Part shown: positions 25,815 to 33,801 of the stretch, in pieces
Layout of the letters: each line of letters opens with the position of its first letter
Numbering within the stretch: position 1 is the first letter of the stretch
Assembly (NCBI GenBank): GCA_035690495.1
Contig: DASSKK010000106.1
Span: 1-64,000 of the forward strand
Reading direction: 5' to 3'
DNA: 64,000 nt
DNA from: DASSKK01 sp035690495
GTDB lineage: Bacteria; Actinomycetota; Actinomycetes; Propionibacteriales; Nocardioidaceae
Notes under the pieces: generated by a model
What the model saw: only the letters and a program-made list of their open reading frames with translations
What the model was told of the DNA's origin: nothing
Databases searched by the model: none
Translations under genes and position numbers: made by a program

Positions 25815-25815
25815 C

Positions 25816-26134
25816 CGCCAGTGCCGCCTAGCCTTCGGGTCTGGCGGTCGGTCGGGGCGGGTGGCGACACCAAGTCCCGGCTCTCGCGCCGCACCATCGG
25901 GCTCCCGGAGCGCGCCGTGGAGGCGTTGGAGAAGCACCGGACGAAAATGCAGGAGACCGGCCGCTACGACGAGCGCCTGGTGTTCAGCACCGGCCATGGT
26001 ACCCGGCTGGACTCGGCGAACGTGCGCCGCTCTTTCCGGGCGTTCTGCAAGGACGCAGGGCTCGACCCGAAGGAGTGGACGCCCCGGGAGCTGCGGCACT
26101 CGTTCGTGTCGCTGATGAGCGATGCCGGGGTACG
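25816..26134 (+). pseudogene. Truncated AICE integrase, central/C-terminal part
   Basis: About 105 codons closely match residues of the intact integrase at 39789-40961 (region from PPSLRVWRSV to MSDAGVR), with about seven substitutions and a one-codon gap (YDERLVFSTGHG versus YNESALVFSAAHG). It lacks both ends: the start is cut at an MFS fragment, and the end is fused to sequence resembling 41031 onward, a deletion corresponding to about 235 bp of the intact copy including the catalytic tyrosine. It is the relic of a second, related element next to the same att site. Confidence 0.9.
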
Positions 26135-26153
26135 CCGTCTGACCTGGGGTTTT

Positions 26154-26202
26154 GCTGGTGGGCGATGCTGGGTTTGAACCAGCGACCTCTTCCGTGTCAA
26201 GC
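26154..26202. other. Left attachment site (att) of the AICE
   Basis: 49 bp matching 41046-41094 with two mismatches (A/G and T/C). The sequence is the 3' half of a tRNA-Val gene (minus-strand sense) from anticodon loop to CCA. Only the 3' part is present here, so this is the recombined copy and not a functional tRNA. Confidence 0.88.
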
Positions 26203-26506
26203 ACTTTCGGCAGTGGTGAGAGTCCGCGTTTCTGGCTCAGTTGTTGGGATGTGAGCCGTCTTTGTCCGATGTCATCCGAGGGCGTTGTCACTCAGCTAGT
26301 CACTCAGCCCGATGGATATGGTCCGGCGAGGACGGCGCGCTAGCGCCGCCCGCAGCCGGGCCTGTGCCGGCGGAGCCGGCGCCTTGACGAAGTAAGGAAA
26401 GTTCTCACCGACGAGATGGCTCACGCGCTCACAACGCGCGCCAGCGGGTCGCTGGTCAAGCTGCGCCCACCTCAGCTTGATTCAAGATTCGAACCTGAAA
26501 ATCGAT
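26203..26506. other. Left-end non-coding region of the AICE
   Basis: 304 bp without a convincing gene. It holds the arm-type repeat at 26287-26307 and two GC-rich short dyads near 26332-26385 (GGCGC/GCGCC and two GCCGGC copies). It is probably part of the attachment-site regulatory region. Confidence 0.5.
26287..26307 (+). repeat. Arm-type integrase-binding repeat, left end
   Basis: gtcactcag-cta-gtcactcag: two 9-bp direct copies 3 bp apart. The same arrangement (gtcactcag-tta-gtcactca) occurs at 40961-40980 near the other end. In the excised circle the pair would flank the att core on both sides, as arm sites do for tyrosine integrases. Confidence 0.65.
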
Positions 26507-27349
26507 CTACGTGGGCGCCCAACGGTTGCTCCAGTAGCTGTGGCCGTTTACAGGATGGTAGAAGGGTGCACCGTGTATCTTTCCCGTCGAATACGATTCC
26601 GTACACCATGGGCACGCGTAACTTGTTGACCATGTTACCAATATGCCGTCGGTTGCATTGTGGTTCGCGAGAGTCACCATGCAATTCGTGACTATTTGTG
26701 GCGCGGGAATTGAATTTCCTGTCACCGCATCCCAAGTTGCTTCAGTCCAAGCACAACCATCCGGGTGGCTTCCGGCAGGAACAAAGTTTTCAGTCGCCCA
26801 GAAAGGGTATCCAGGCACTTGGCCCATCGTGTTGGAAACGTATTGGTTCAGGTCTTCGAGTTGGCTGACGCTGAAGCCAAAGGCCGGCTCTTCATCCACC
26901 ATGATGCCGTCCCAGTAGGTTTCCTCGTCGCTGCTATTGGTGTTTGCTGCAACGTAGTTGACAACGTCACTAATGATGTTCTTATATCCGGACACACTGT
27001 GACAATAGTCCTGTGGCGAAATCTCAGAGAAGACAGGGAGATGATTATTGATGTAATTAACGGTCTCAGCCTCAAGGCCAGCTAAAGTCGTGCCTGGGCA
27101 ATTTCCAGATCCTGGTAGGCCAAGTCCCTGCACGACGACCCCTCTGTGACTGTCGGGAGTATATTCTGAAGTCTTCACAGCATAGAAGTGGGAGTCGGGG
27201 GATGGATTCTGAGCATAAGTCGGCTGATCAAGTAATACTATGGTCGTCGCAGAAAACAGGATGGAGAGAATGATGACAAAAACGTGTCGCCGTTCGATTC
27301 GGATGGACCTTGAGGAATAATCGTGGATCGACATCAATGTTTCTCTCAT
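26507..27349 (-). CDS. Exported protein of unknown function, possible TIM-barrel-like domain
   Basis: 280 residues from ATG 27349; ATG 27334 (GAGAGAAA upstream) is an equally good start. A signal peptide/anchor lies at about 20-46 (HVFVIILSILFSATTIVLLD). The mature part has YAVKTSEYTPDSHRGVVVQG, DGIMVDEEPAFGFSVSQLED, FWATENFVPAG and eight or more cysteines. The acidic DGIMVDEEP followed by a helix is reminiscent of glycosidase-like barrels, but I cannot assign a family. The gene is A+T-rich and lies 5 bp behind the previous cargo gene. Confidence 0.75.
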   Translation of the reverse strand: MRETLMSIHDYSSRSIRIERRHVFVIILSILFSATTIVLLDQPTYAQNPSPDSHFYAVKTSEYTPDSHRGVVVQGLGLPGSGNCPGTTLAGLEAETVNYINNHLPVFSEISPQDYCHSVSGYKNIISDVVNYVAANTNSSDEETYWDGIMVDEEPAFGFSVSQLEDLNQYVSNTMGQVPGYPFWATENFVPAGSHPDGCAWTEATWDAVTGNSIPAPQIVTNCMVTLANHNATDGILVTWSTSYACPWCTESYSTGKIHGAPFYHPVNGHSYWSNRWAPT

Positions 27350-27354
27350 CAGCG

Positions 27355-27888
27355 CTACTTGGAGAATGAGTTCGTCATCGGATGATAGATCAATTGATGG
27401 CCCCCGTCATCAATAATGAAAGTCCCGTCATCATTGAATTGAAGAAGTGTGATACCGCCGGGATAAGGCGGAGTTACGTGGTGCCATTTAGACGACTGAA
27501 ATTCGTTGGATGATGGAGAGCATCCAGGGGTCCGACACGCGAACTTATCGATACCTCCAGATTTGCCTGCGCCTCCCAATTCTAAGACATACCAGACACC
27601 GTTCAGCTCAAAACAATTTCGAATCTGTCCATGTTTTGAAGTGAGCGCCGCGGTATTGACACCTTTGGGACTGGACCATCGACAAGCGACCGGGCCATTC
27701 TCTCCTGCTGGATCACTGGGGTCTGGATTGGACGTCGCCGTAGGAGACGCGGCCGTGGGAGACGCGGCCGTGGGAGACGCGGCCGTCGGGGAACCGTTCC
27801 GCGGTAGGGTAGTGACCGCTATTACTACCAGGATCACGACGGCTGAGCCGAAGACAAGCGGCGCAATGAGTCTCGTTCTCTTCCACAC
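27355..27888 (-). CDS. Membrane-anchored exported protein with PTAAS repeats
   Basis: 177 residues from GTG 27888. A GGAGG site 6 nt upstream and a promoter whose start point would lie near 27918 both exclude the longer ATG 27954 frame. A basic start and one membrane helix (about 8-28) precede a low-complexity linker of TAASP units, then a C-terminal domain of about 110 residues with four cysteines (VACRWSS, RNCFELNGVWYVLELG, FACRTPGC). The domain is not recognised. It is probably co-transcribed with the gene at 26507-27349. Confidence 0.75.
   Translation of the reverse strand: MWKRTRLIAPLVFGSAVVILVVIAVTTLPRNGSPTAASPTAASPTAASPTATSNPDPSDPAGENGPVACRWSSPKGVNTAALTSKHGQIRNCFELNGVWYVLELGGAGKSGGIDKFACRTPGCSPSSNEFQSSKWHHVTPPYPGGITLLQFNDDGTFIIDDGGHQLIYHPMTNSFSK
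27737..27781 (-). repeat. 15-bp tandem repeats coding for TAASP units
   Basis: Three nearly perfect 15-bp units (27737-27751, 27752-27766, 27767-27781) plus a partial fourth encode the five-residue repeat in the linker of the surrounding gene. The copy number is likely to vary by slippage without shifting the frame. Confidence 0.85.
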
Positions 27889-27924
27889 ATCGCACCTCCG
27901 ACTGACAGAGATGGAGACAAACTC

Positions 27925-27953
27925 AGGATAGCACTCATTAATTGCTGTGTCCA
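27925..27953 (-). promoter_or_regulatory. Promoter of the leftmost cargo operon
   Basis: TGGACA (27953-27948), 17-nt spacer, TATCCT (27930-27925) on the minus strand. Transcription would begin near 27918, downstream of ATG 27954, which fixes the start of the gene at GTG 27888. Confidence 0.6.
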
Positions 27954-28444
27954 TGCTTCGACGTGTCTCACGGAGTTAGAACGCATGGCGGGTGCGAGTG
28001 GCGGGGCTGTGGTGCCTCACCTAGAGGGCTTGAGTTTGAGGATCTGGAATCTTGAGTCAAGTTGTAAGCGATGGGACCTGTGGTGTTCGTGAGGTTTGGA
28101 CGGAGGAGGCCACGGCTCGTCGGGCTGGGGCGGAGCCCCGTTAGTTTGAGGGCCTGGCCGGGAAGGCTTGCCGGATGTGGAAGGCACGATCGACACGGCC
28201 GCGAGAAGGCAGGTGACCAACAAGCTGCGAGCTCATACCGCAATGCCTCGCGGGACGAGGATGTGTCCGGTCTGATTATGGGATCCGCAGAGGGCGTGTG
28301 GGTTGATAGCCGGAATTCGGCGGGAGCCGGGATCGAGTGCGAAAAAGGGTTGAGGGGCCGTCGCCTGCAGCACGGGCAGGCTGCGGGGCTTTCAATCACG
28401 ACAGGTCACACCGGTAGGAACGAGGTGTGGAAGTGGATCGGATG
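27954..28444. other. Intergenic region without a supported gene
   Basis: About 490 bp between cargo genes. ORFs exist on both strands but are proline/arginine-rich and lack ribosome sites. A minus-strand TTG frame at 28017-28223 begins with a signal-peptide-like stretch (LLVTCLLAAVSIVP) and may be a decayed small exported protein. The only clear site is the promoter at 27925-27953. Confidence 0.4.
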
Positions 28445-29656
28445 CTACGAACCGTCTGCGCAATCGGGCAAATGGATATCGGCAACGCTGATCCTGGCTA
28501 GGCCGCGGTGAGCGGTCGAGGACTTGGAATGCGCTGGCGCCCCCACCAAGAATGAACCGCCAGATCCTGTCACGCTCCCACCTCCATGGACGATGGTGGC
28601 CCAACTGCCCGTGGCATCGGCTACGAGGACCCCTGCGGAGTACGTACTCATCACCGTGGTGCCTCGCACGACGGTCGGCGGGTTGAATCCGCCTATCTTC
28701 AGGTGAACGATCAATTTTCCGTGCGCCGAGCCGACTGGGGCGTAGTAGAGGCTGCGCAAGTCTGAACCAACCCAGGCCAGGGCGCGGCCGTCTGTTGCGA
28801 AGAAGGTCCCCCCGCGCTGCTGACTTAGGGCATCGGGCGGGGCCACCTGCTGACCCGTCGTCAGCGACATCGCCTTCACCTTGGTCAGGGCGCCTGGGCG
28901 GGGAGACTCGGTCCATATCAAGTGATGGTGGTAGATGAGTACGGCCCCGGGGTGACCTGAGCGTGCGACCGTGGTCGTCGCCGTCTTGGTGTCGAGCACC
29001 ATCAGGTCCCCCGCACCCTGGGGGTCGGTTCCCTCCACCCACGCTGCATAGCCGTCACGGAGCACTGGCTCCATCCAGGGACTGGGGTACGCCTCGCCAG
29101 ACTTAGGGTTCTTGCGCGAATGACCCACCGTCTCCACCCGTCCCGTGTGCGATGACCACTCCTTGACGGTGAAGTTATCCAGGCTAGTGAGCTGATGGAA
29201 TTCCTTCCATACCGCGACTGATCCGTCATAGGCACCGAGGGCCTGATCCCGCGACCTGGAGAAACGGTCCAAGGGCCTGATCTTGTTAGTTGACAAGTTC
29301 ACTAGCGCCACGCCGAAGAACGAGTCCGTGCGGACCTGCGCCGCGACCCATGGCCCGGTAGCAGAACTGGTGAAGGGGGCTATCTGTGCATGCCGATCTT
29401 GTTTCCACTGTCCCTTCGTGGCGAGTGCTAAGGAATGCGGAGGCTGGACGCGGCAGCGGCGGACGTTCTCGGTTCGGGACTCGTCGGTCGGGCTGGTCGC
29501 AGATGGAGATGGTGGGCCGGAATGTGCCGCCTCCTTGTCTTGGGACGTCGGCACGCGAGCCGCTGTGCACGCGCTGAGAACGACTGTCGAGATAGCCAAC
29601 GCTGCGAGAAGCCCTACGGCGGGGGGCAGGGGCTTACCAGACGTAGCCACGCCCAC
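28445..29656 (-). CDS. Lipoprotein with a beta-propeller-like repeat domain
   Basis: 403 residues from GTG 29656 (AGGA ribosome site). A signal peptide with lipobox VVLSAC (Cys about 30) is followed by a Ser/Pro-rich linker. The repeating pattern WVAAQVRTDSFFGVALVNLS, YDGSVAVWKE, DGYAAWVEGTDPQGAGDLMV, HHHLIWTE and DGRALAWVG resembles TolB-like or six-bladed beta-propeller blades. It overlaps the C39-like gene by 23 bp, so it belongs to the same operon. Function unknown; probably an extracytoplasmic binding protein. Confidence 0.8.
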   Translation of the reverse strand: MGVATSGKPLPPAVGLLAALAISTVVLSACTAARVPTSQDKEAAHSGPPSPSATSPTDESRTENVRRCRVQPPHSLALATKGQWKQDRHAQIAPFTSSATGPWVAAQVRTDSFFGVALVNLSTNKIRPLDRFSRSRDQALGAYDGSVAVWKEFHQLTSLDNFTVKEWSSHTGRVETVGHSRKNPKSGEAYPSPWMEPVLRDGYAAWVEGTDPQGAGDLMVLDTKTATTTVARSGHPGAVLIYHHHLIWTESPRPGALTKVKAMSLTTGQQVAPPDALSQQRGGTFFATDGRALAWVGSDLRSLYYAPVGSAHGKLIVHLKIGGFNPPTVVRGTTVMSTYSAGVLVADATGSWATIVHGGGSVTGSGGSFLVGAPAHSKSSTAHRGLARISVADIHLPDCADGS

Positions 29657-30572
29657 CGACGATCCTGGCGATCTTCGCCGATGTCAGTGTCGAATAGGCT
29701 GGCACACCATCGGCCCACGATATGCTTGATCCATGCACGGAGTCTTCATACTTGGTGTCGTCTCCGCTGCTTGTGTATCCACGGATGTCGAACCAGTGGA
29801 AAATCGTGATGTTCGGATGCCCGACGAGGTGTGGGCCGCCCGGTACCTCGTACGCGTCTCCGACGAGCGGGAAGCTGTAGTAGTAAATGTCTGCCAATAG
29901 GTTTCCCTTGTAGTTTGAGATGTCAGAGGAAGTAGCGGAATAAGCGACCGACTTGGGCACGTAGGTGAAGTTTTGCCCGTGTGAACTCAGTCTATCGTTG
30001 AGGACGTCTGGAACAGGGTGGCCAGTCGGGCTGGGTACGTCGGCGTTGACGCCCGACCAGGCAGTGCCGTCAAGCGTGGTGTTCATGGCATCCGCCAGAT
30101 TTGACTGGATTCCGCCGATGCCTCGTTGTCCGAGGGCTTCTTTGACGGCTGCGGGTCCACAGTAGTAGGTAGTTGTCTGAGCCATTTGGTTCGCCGCCAC
30201 GCTGTCTGACGCAAGGACCCCACCTGCATCGGGCGCCATCTCCGGATCAGCGGTCATCTCGGCGCTTGAGGTGGGGTGTGCCGCTTGGAACGCCTGGACC
30301 CCAGCCATCTTCTCCTTGACGAGCTGCTTTTGTTGAGCCGTCAATGGCGGGGTAGGGCCGATATCCCAGGCCGTCCTATCCATGCTCGCCTTAAGGGCAG
30401 CCACTTGGCCGTCAGTGAGGTGCGTATGATTTCCGTTGGTAGCCGCTGCGCTCGGTGGTGCAGTTACGGCCAGCGTTGCCATCAGGGCAATGGTGGACGC
30501 AATGGCAGCTCGCCGTAAAAGCCTCGGCTCGATATCGGCAGATTGGTCAACGTGGTTGAAGCGACTGTGCAT
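29634..30572 (-). CDS. Secreted C39-like (papain-fold) peptidase domain protein
   Basis: 312 residues from ATG 30572 behind an AAGGGGGG site; the longer upstream frame lacks one. Signal peptide about 20-46 (MATLAVTAPPSAAA). The catalytic cysteine is in TTTYYCGPAAVKEALGQRG, the histidine in ITIFHWFDIRGYTS and a third acidic residue in KYEDSVHGSS, the order of peptidase_C39_2 proteins. It probably cleaves or crosslinks extracellular peptides. Promoter TTGACA-17-TACTAC lies 42-70 bp upstream. It is first in a two-gene operon with the propeller lipoprotein. Confidence 0.8.
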   Translation of the reverse strand: MHSRFNHVDQSADIEPRLLRRAAIASTIALMATLAVTAPPSAAATNGNHTHLTDGQVAALKASMDRTAWDIGPTPPLTAQQKQLVKEKMAGVQAFQAAHPTSSAEMTADPEMAPDAGGVLASDSVAANQMAQTTTYYCGPAAVKEALGQRGIGGIQSNLADAMNTTLDGTAWSGVNADVPSPTGHPVPDVLNDRLSSHGQNFTYVPKSVAYSATSSDISNYKGNLLADIYYYSFPLVGDAYEVPGGPHLVGHPNITIFHWFDIRGYTSSGDDTKYEDSVHGSSISWADGVPAYSTLTSAKIARIVGGRGYVW

Positions 30573-30613
30573 GGGCCCCCCTTGGTGTTTGAAAGCTGGA
30601 TGCCTTGCCCTCC

Positions 30614-30642
30614 GTAGTACGCCCACTGAGCGATACTGTCAA
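30614..30642 (-). promoter_or_regulatory. Promoter of the C39-like peptidase/lipoprotein operon
   Basis: TTGACA (30642-30637), 17-nt spacer, TACTAC (30619-30614) on the minus strand: a perfect -35 for the housekeeping sigma factor. Confidence 0.65.
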
Positions 30643-30958
30643 TAGGCAAATTCTATCATTCTTCAAGTGGTCGCAGGTGTCCTGGTCCTCGTCTCCTCCC
30701 CATCACCGACTTGAAGACTCCTTGAAGCTTCCTCGACTTGAAGCTTCCTCGACACCATCTACCCTCAATCTCGTTGAGGCTCTCAAGAACCAATCTGACC
30801 TTGCGCAGCCCGAAGTCCCCGGCTGTGGGCAACCTTCGCTGGTCGGGCGTAAGCAGCGCGCGCTTCTACCTGCCAAGGTAAACGCGCAAACCGAGATCCA
30901 ATTCAGGCGGCCAAGGGCGTTCCTGATCCGCGCGGCGGGTTAACTTGAAAGGACCTGA
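30643..30958. other. Intergenic region with a 16-bp tandem repeat
   Basis: No supported gene. cttgaagcttcctcga occurs twice in tandem at 30721-30752, with a diverged partial copy just before it (30710-30720) and an inverted cttcaag nearby at 30661. These may be a binding site array or neutral repeats. Confidence 0.5.
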
Positions 30959-31990
30959 CTATTTCGTCACGTCTGCGGTTCCACTTTGACTTGGCCCCTG
31001 GTTCATCAGCCACGCAAACTTTAGTATGCCTTGCACGTTCGAAGGAAGCTGAAATCGCATATCAAAAGTGGCGGAGTCGCCGGGCTTGATGGATGAAACG
31101 TGCGAGCAGTTCAGGGTGTATGTCTCTTCGCTAACTCCTCCACCGCCCACAGACCCCATTTCTGTGTATGTTGGGCACTTGTCGAATGTGAAGGTCTTAG
31201 AGCTCATATTGGTCAACGAAACCTGATAGTTCAACATATCTCCGGAGGCGACCTGCTCCGGAAGATCCAACGTGACCTGCAGAGGCGAATAGGTGCCCGT
31301 CCCTGCATCCTCCTCATTTGGTTTCGGCGGGTAGGTGAGCGCTCCTTCATCGCAGACGGCGGCCCTTCCCGGCAGGAGAGCGCCGACGACCGCGACCTCC
31401 CGGGAGTCCACAGACAACTTGGTGGGAACAGTACGGGCCGACACTCCCTTCGATGCAGAGCAGTAATTCGGGATGTCTGCGCGAAGATCGATGGTTCCGC
31501 CAGGGGAGAGAATAGGAGTAGCACCATCGCGGTCCGCGGTGGAGAGTTGGGCCAAGTGTTTCTCGGCCCCCTGCACGGTCGCCACGACGGAGACCTTTGA
31601 CGGTGGAAGCGAACACGCCGTGGTCCCAGTATTCGCAACTGAAATGGGAAGGTGGAAGTCGCCCATACCGACGCCTCCCCCCGTCGAGGACACCTTGAGG
31701 TTACTGGCATCGCACACGCTCGGAAGGGAAGTAGAGTTCACGAGCAAGACATCGTGGGTGGGAGGGAGCGCCTTCCAAGCTACTGTTTTGCCCGAGGTCG
31801 CTGATTGAGCACCTGGACGCACTACGGCTGCCCATGTGCCGGCGCCTATCGCGCCTGCCGTCAGTGCCGCCGCCATGGTAACCACCGCGGTTGAACGGTG
31901 CCGCGGCGCCGAGGCTTTTCGAATTGTCGGAGACATATCGGTCCAACGGCCGGGGTCTCGGAGTTGCCGCAGCTGCTTCTGAGGATCCAT
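30959..31990 (-). CDS. Single-pass membrane protein, candidate anti-sigma partner
   Basis: 343 residues; its start lies 5 bp after the ECF sigma stop. About 35 cytoplasmic residues with a basic stretch precede one membrane helix (about 35-58, TAVVTMAAALTAGAIGAGTW). The long exported part has two Ig/DUF4232-like units: VSSTGGGVGMGDFHLPISVA with NTGTTACSL, and VASGDMLNYQVSLTNMSSKT. The topology and position suggest it regulates the sigma factor, but no ZAS (HxxxCxxC) motif is visible, so this is inference. Confidence 0.75.
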   Translation of the reverse strand: MDPQKQLRQLRDPGRWTDMSPTIRKASAPRHRSTAVVTMAAALTAGAIGAGTWAAVVRPGAQSATSGKTVAWKALPPTHDVLLVNSTSLPSVCDASNLKVSSTGGGVGMGDFHLPISVANTGTTACSLPPSKVSVVATVQGAEKHLAQLSTADRDGATPILSPGGTIDLRADIPNYCSASKGVSARTVPTKLSVDSREVAVVGALLPGRAAVCDEGALTYPPKPNEEDAGTGTYSPLQVTLDLPEQVASGDMLNYQVSLTNMSSKTFTFDKCPTYTEMGSVGGGGVSEETYTLNCSHVSSIKPGDSATFDMRFQLPSNVQGILKFAWLMNQGPSQSGTADVTK

Positions 31991-31995
31991 GGTTT

Positions 31996-32493
31996 TTACC
32001 CTTCGACGTTACTGCTATTCGCACGAGTGCGTAATTTGTTGAGCCCGCGGTGCGCTTGACTTCGAACCGTTGAGGCAGAGCACCTGAGGATCTCTGCGAT
32101 GGTGGCGTCATCGAGGTCGGCGTAATAGCGCAAGACGAGAACGGCGCGTTGCTTCGCCGGGAGTGCGTCTAGCATCCCGAAGAAATTCTGGTCCTCTTCG
32201 AATTTCAAGAGGGCCCTGTCGGACGACGCGCGGTCCGGCGGGCTCCCTCTCGACGCGGCATCCTCGCGACGCGCGCGATCGATTACTTTGCGGGCGATAG
32301 TTGTTCGTGCGTACGCTTTCGCCGTCTTGAGCCGCACTCGCGGCCAAGTTCCAGCGACAGAGATGAGCGCCTCCTGCACCACGTCTTCGGCATCTGCACG
32401 ATTCCCTGTCAACATTGCAGCGAAGCGAAGCAGCTCCGCGCCATGTTGACGCACGAAAAACTCATATCGCTCGTCGGCCCGCCAGCGTGGCAC
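31996..32493 (-). CDS. ECF sigma factor (SigE-like family)
   Basis: 165 residues from GTG 32493 behind AGGAGG. Sigma region 2 spans about 8-65 (YEFFVRQHGAELLRFAAMLT, then NRADAEDVVQEALI), and region 4 about 105-160 (LPAKQRAVLVLRYYADLDDA, then EILRCSASTVRSQAHRGL). It likely drives promoters of the exported cargo in the same AICE. A GTGACATAGTCAC palindrome lies upstream. Confidence 0.92.
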   Translation of the reverse strand: MPRWRADERYEFFVRQHGAELLRFAAMLTGNRADAEDVVQEALISVAGTWPRVRLKTAKAYARTTIARKVIDRARREDAASRGSPPDRASSDRALLKFEEDQNFFGMLDALPAKQRAVLVLRYYADLDDATIAEILRCSASTVRSQAHRGLNKLRTRANSSNVEG

Positions 32494-32569
32494 TCGGACC
32501 TACCTCCTGCCCTTGTCCCTCTCCTCTAGTACGAGGTGGCGGGCTTCAGATGTTGCACGAGACGGGTCT

Positions 32570-32582
32570 GTGACATAGTCAC
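32570..32582. promoter_or_regulatory. GTGACATAGTCAC palindrome upstream of the ECF sigma gene
   Basis: Perfect 5-bp arms around ATA, about 80 bp before the sigma start. On the minus strand it is followed by CCGTC, so it could be part of an autoregulated ECF promoter or a repressor site. Confidence 0.4.
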
Positions 32583-32643
32583 CGGGTGAGACTCTTCGCT
32601 CGTCTCCTGTCTGCGTACGCCTTATTGGTGAGAGGGCCGACGC

Positions 32644-33477
32644 CTAGCCGCACGTAGCGTCGTAATAGGCTCCGTTCGCTGCGCCATTCACGCAGTCGGA
32701 ATCAACGTGCACTGTTTGGCCACCGAGGGTGCGGTCGCGATCGTGGTTGTACTGGTGGATCCTGTGATTGTTTATCCAGTGGTCGGGAGAGACACACAGT
32801 AGTTGGCTGCCATACCTGTCCGCTGAGTCGACGTTATTCCAATTGGCAATCCACGCATCGTCCGGGGCGTTCGGAATGGTTGCGTACATGTCCATGTGAG
32901 ACGCGCAGTCAGAGCCGTACACCCCCGCGACATGGCCGCGCGAGTGCAACTCTTGTGTCCATCCGCCCACGAAATTCTTGGCGGCTTTCATGCAAGTTGT
33001 GCCCCCAGAGAAGGCCTCGATGTCGAGGTATATTACCGAGCCGGTGCTGAAACCATCCTGATTTGCTTTGTTGGCCGCGTGGTCAGCTATCGTCTTCCCT
33101 TGCGAATGGGCGGTCGTGGGATCGCTTGAGAATTCATTTTGATATCCCCCGCATGGTGCTTGAAGACTATCGTAGATGGGTAGCGTCCACCACCCCGAAA
33201 GATTGGCCAGCCAAGTTTGTGTCCCAATGTAGCAATTGTTGGTCTGCGCGGTGCTGCCACCGAGATAAAATCCTAGCGCCCATTCGTCACTTCCCGTGAA
33301 CACCTGGTTCCAAGTACTCGCGCTGTACTTTGTACACGTATCTATTCCTTCAGCATTCAATCGATGCGCAGATCCCAATTTTGCGTCTGCCGAAGTGGTC
33401 GCCGCCATGGGCATGGACGCGAAAGCAATTGACAGGATGATGCCAAGAAAGAGGTTCGAAAACGTTCGCCGAGACAT
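32644..33477 (-). CDS. Secreted DUF1906 (Rv2525c-like glycoside-hydrolase-like) protein
   Basis: 277 residues from ATG 33477 behind GGGGGAAG. A signal peptide (about 1-31) precedes the domain beginning IDTCTKYSASTWNQV. The (beta/alpha) pattern WALGFYLGGSTAQTNN, GWWTLPIYDSLQAPCG, SVIYLDIEAF, AGVYGSDCASH and DDAWIANWNNVD is that of DUF1906 proteins, TIM-barrel relatives of GH25 lysozymes. The DIEAF acidic pair is in the expected catalytic position. It may act on the cell wall, of host or neighbour. Confidence 0.85.
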   Translation of the reverse strand: MSRRTFSNLFLGIILSIAFASMPMAATTSADAKLGSAHRLNAEGIDTCTKYSASTWNQVFTGSDEWALGFYLGGSTAQTNNCYIGTQTWLANLSGWWTLPIYDSLQAPCGGYQNEFSSDPTTAHSQGKTIADHAANKANQDGFSTGSVIYLDIEAFSGGTTCMKAAKNFVGGWTQELHSRGHVAGVYGSDCASHMDMYATIPNAPDDAWIANWNNVDSADRYGSQLLCVSPDHWINNHRIHQYNHDRDRTLGGQTVHVDSDCVNGAANGAYYDATCG

Positions 33478-33539
33478 GCTTCCCCCTAGTTGCGAGCAGG
33501 GAAACCATCCCTGCGGATGGGTATTGTGAACTGCAACTG

Positions 33540-33568
33540 AAGTTACGCGTGTCCACACTGTGTGTCAA
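33540..33568 (-). promoter_or_regulatory. Promoter of the DUF1906 gene
   Basis: TTGACA (33568-33563), 17-nt spacer, TAACTT (33545-33540) on the minus strand, giving a 5' leader of about 55 nt. Confidence 0.65.
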
Positions 33569-33789
33569 CGTCGCCTGCACACAGATGCCAATTACGGCTA
33601 GACGGTGTCGAGCGCCGCAGGGCGATTGGGTGCCGACCCGAAAAACGGCGGCGTACGTCGAGTGGGCGATCAAATGGTGGAGATGGTGGCAGGCCAACTT
33701 GTCGCTTGATCATGGTCGCTCGTGTCGGCGGCCCTGTTGAACGCGGTCTTGCTTGGGGAACGCCGACGGGCTACGTCGATGCCAACAGA
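33569..33789. other. Divergent intergenic region
   Basis: About 220 bp between the DUF1906 promoter and the HD-gene promoter. I see no gene here; short ORFs lack ribosome sites. GC content rises towards the HD gene, marking the boundary between cargo and AICE backbone. Confidence 0.5.
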
Positions 33790-33795
33790 TAGCGT
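33790..33795 (+). promoter_or_regulatory. Putative -10 box for the leaderless HD gene
   Basis: TAGCGT is followed by 6 nt and ATG 33802; there is no ribosome site. Confidence 0.55.
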
Positions 33796-33801
33796 GACGG
33801 G

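Noticed and set aside
26152..26343. ORF beginning MLVGDAGFEPATSSV
   Set aside because: This peptide is a read-through of the tRNA-Val att sequence (a well-known false ORF pattern) and has no ribosome site.
27889..27954. Upstream ATG 27954 as start of the TAASP-repeat gene
   Set aside because: It would lie upstream of the promoter's predicted start point, while GTG 27888 has a good GGAGG site at 6-nt spacing.
27968..28511. Overlapping ORFs on both strands in the cargo intergenic region
   Set aside because: No ribosome site, low-complexity composition and no domain; reported only as a gene-free region.
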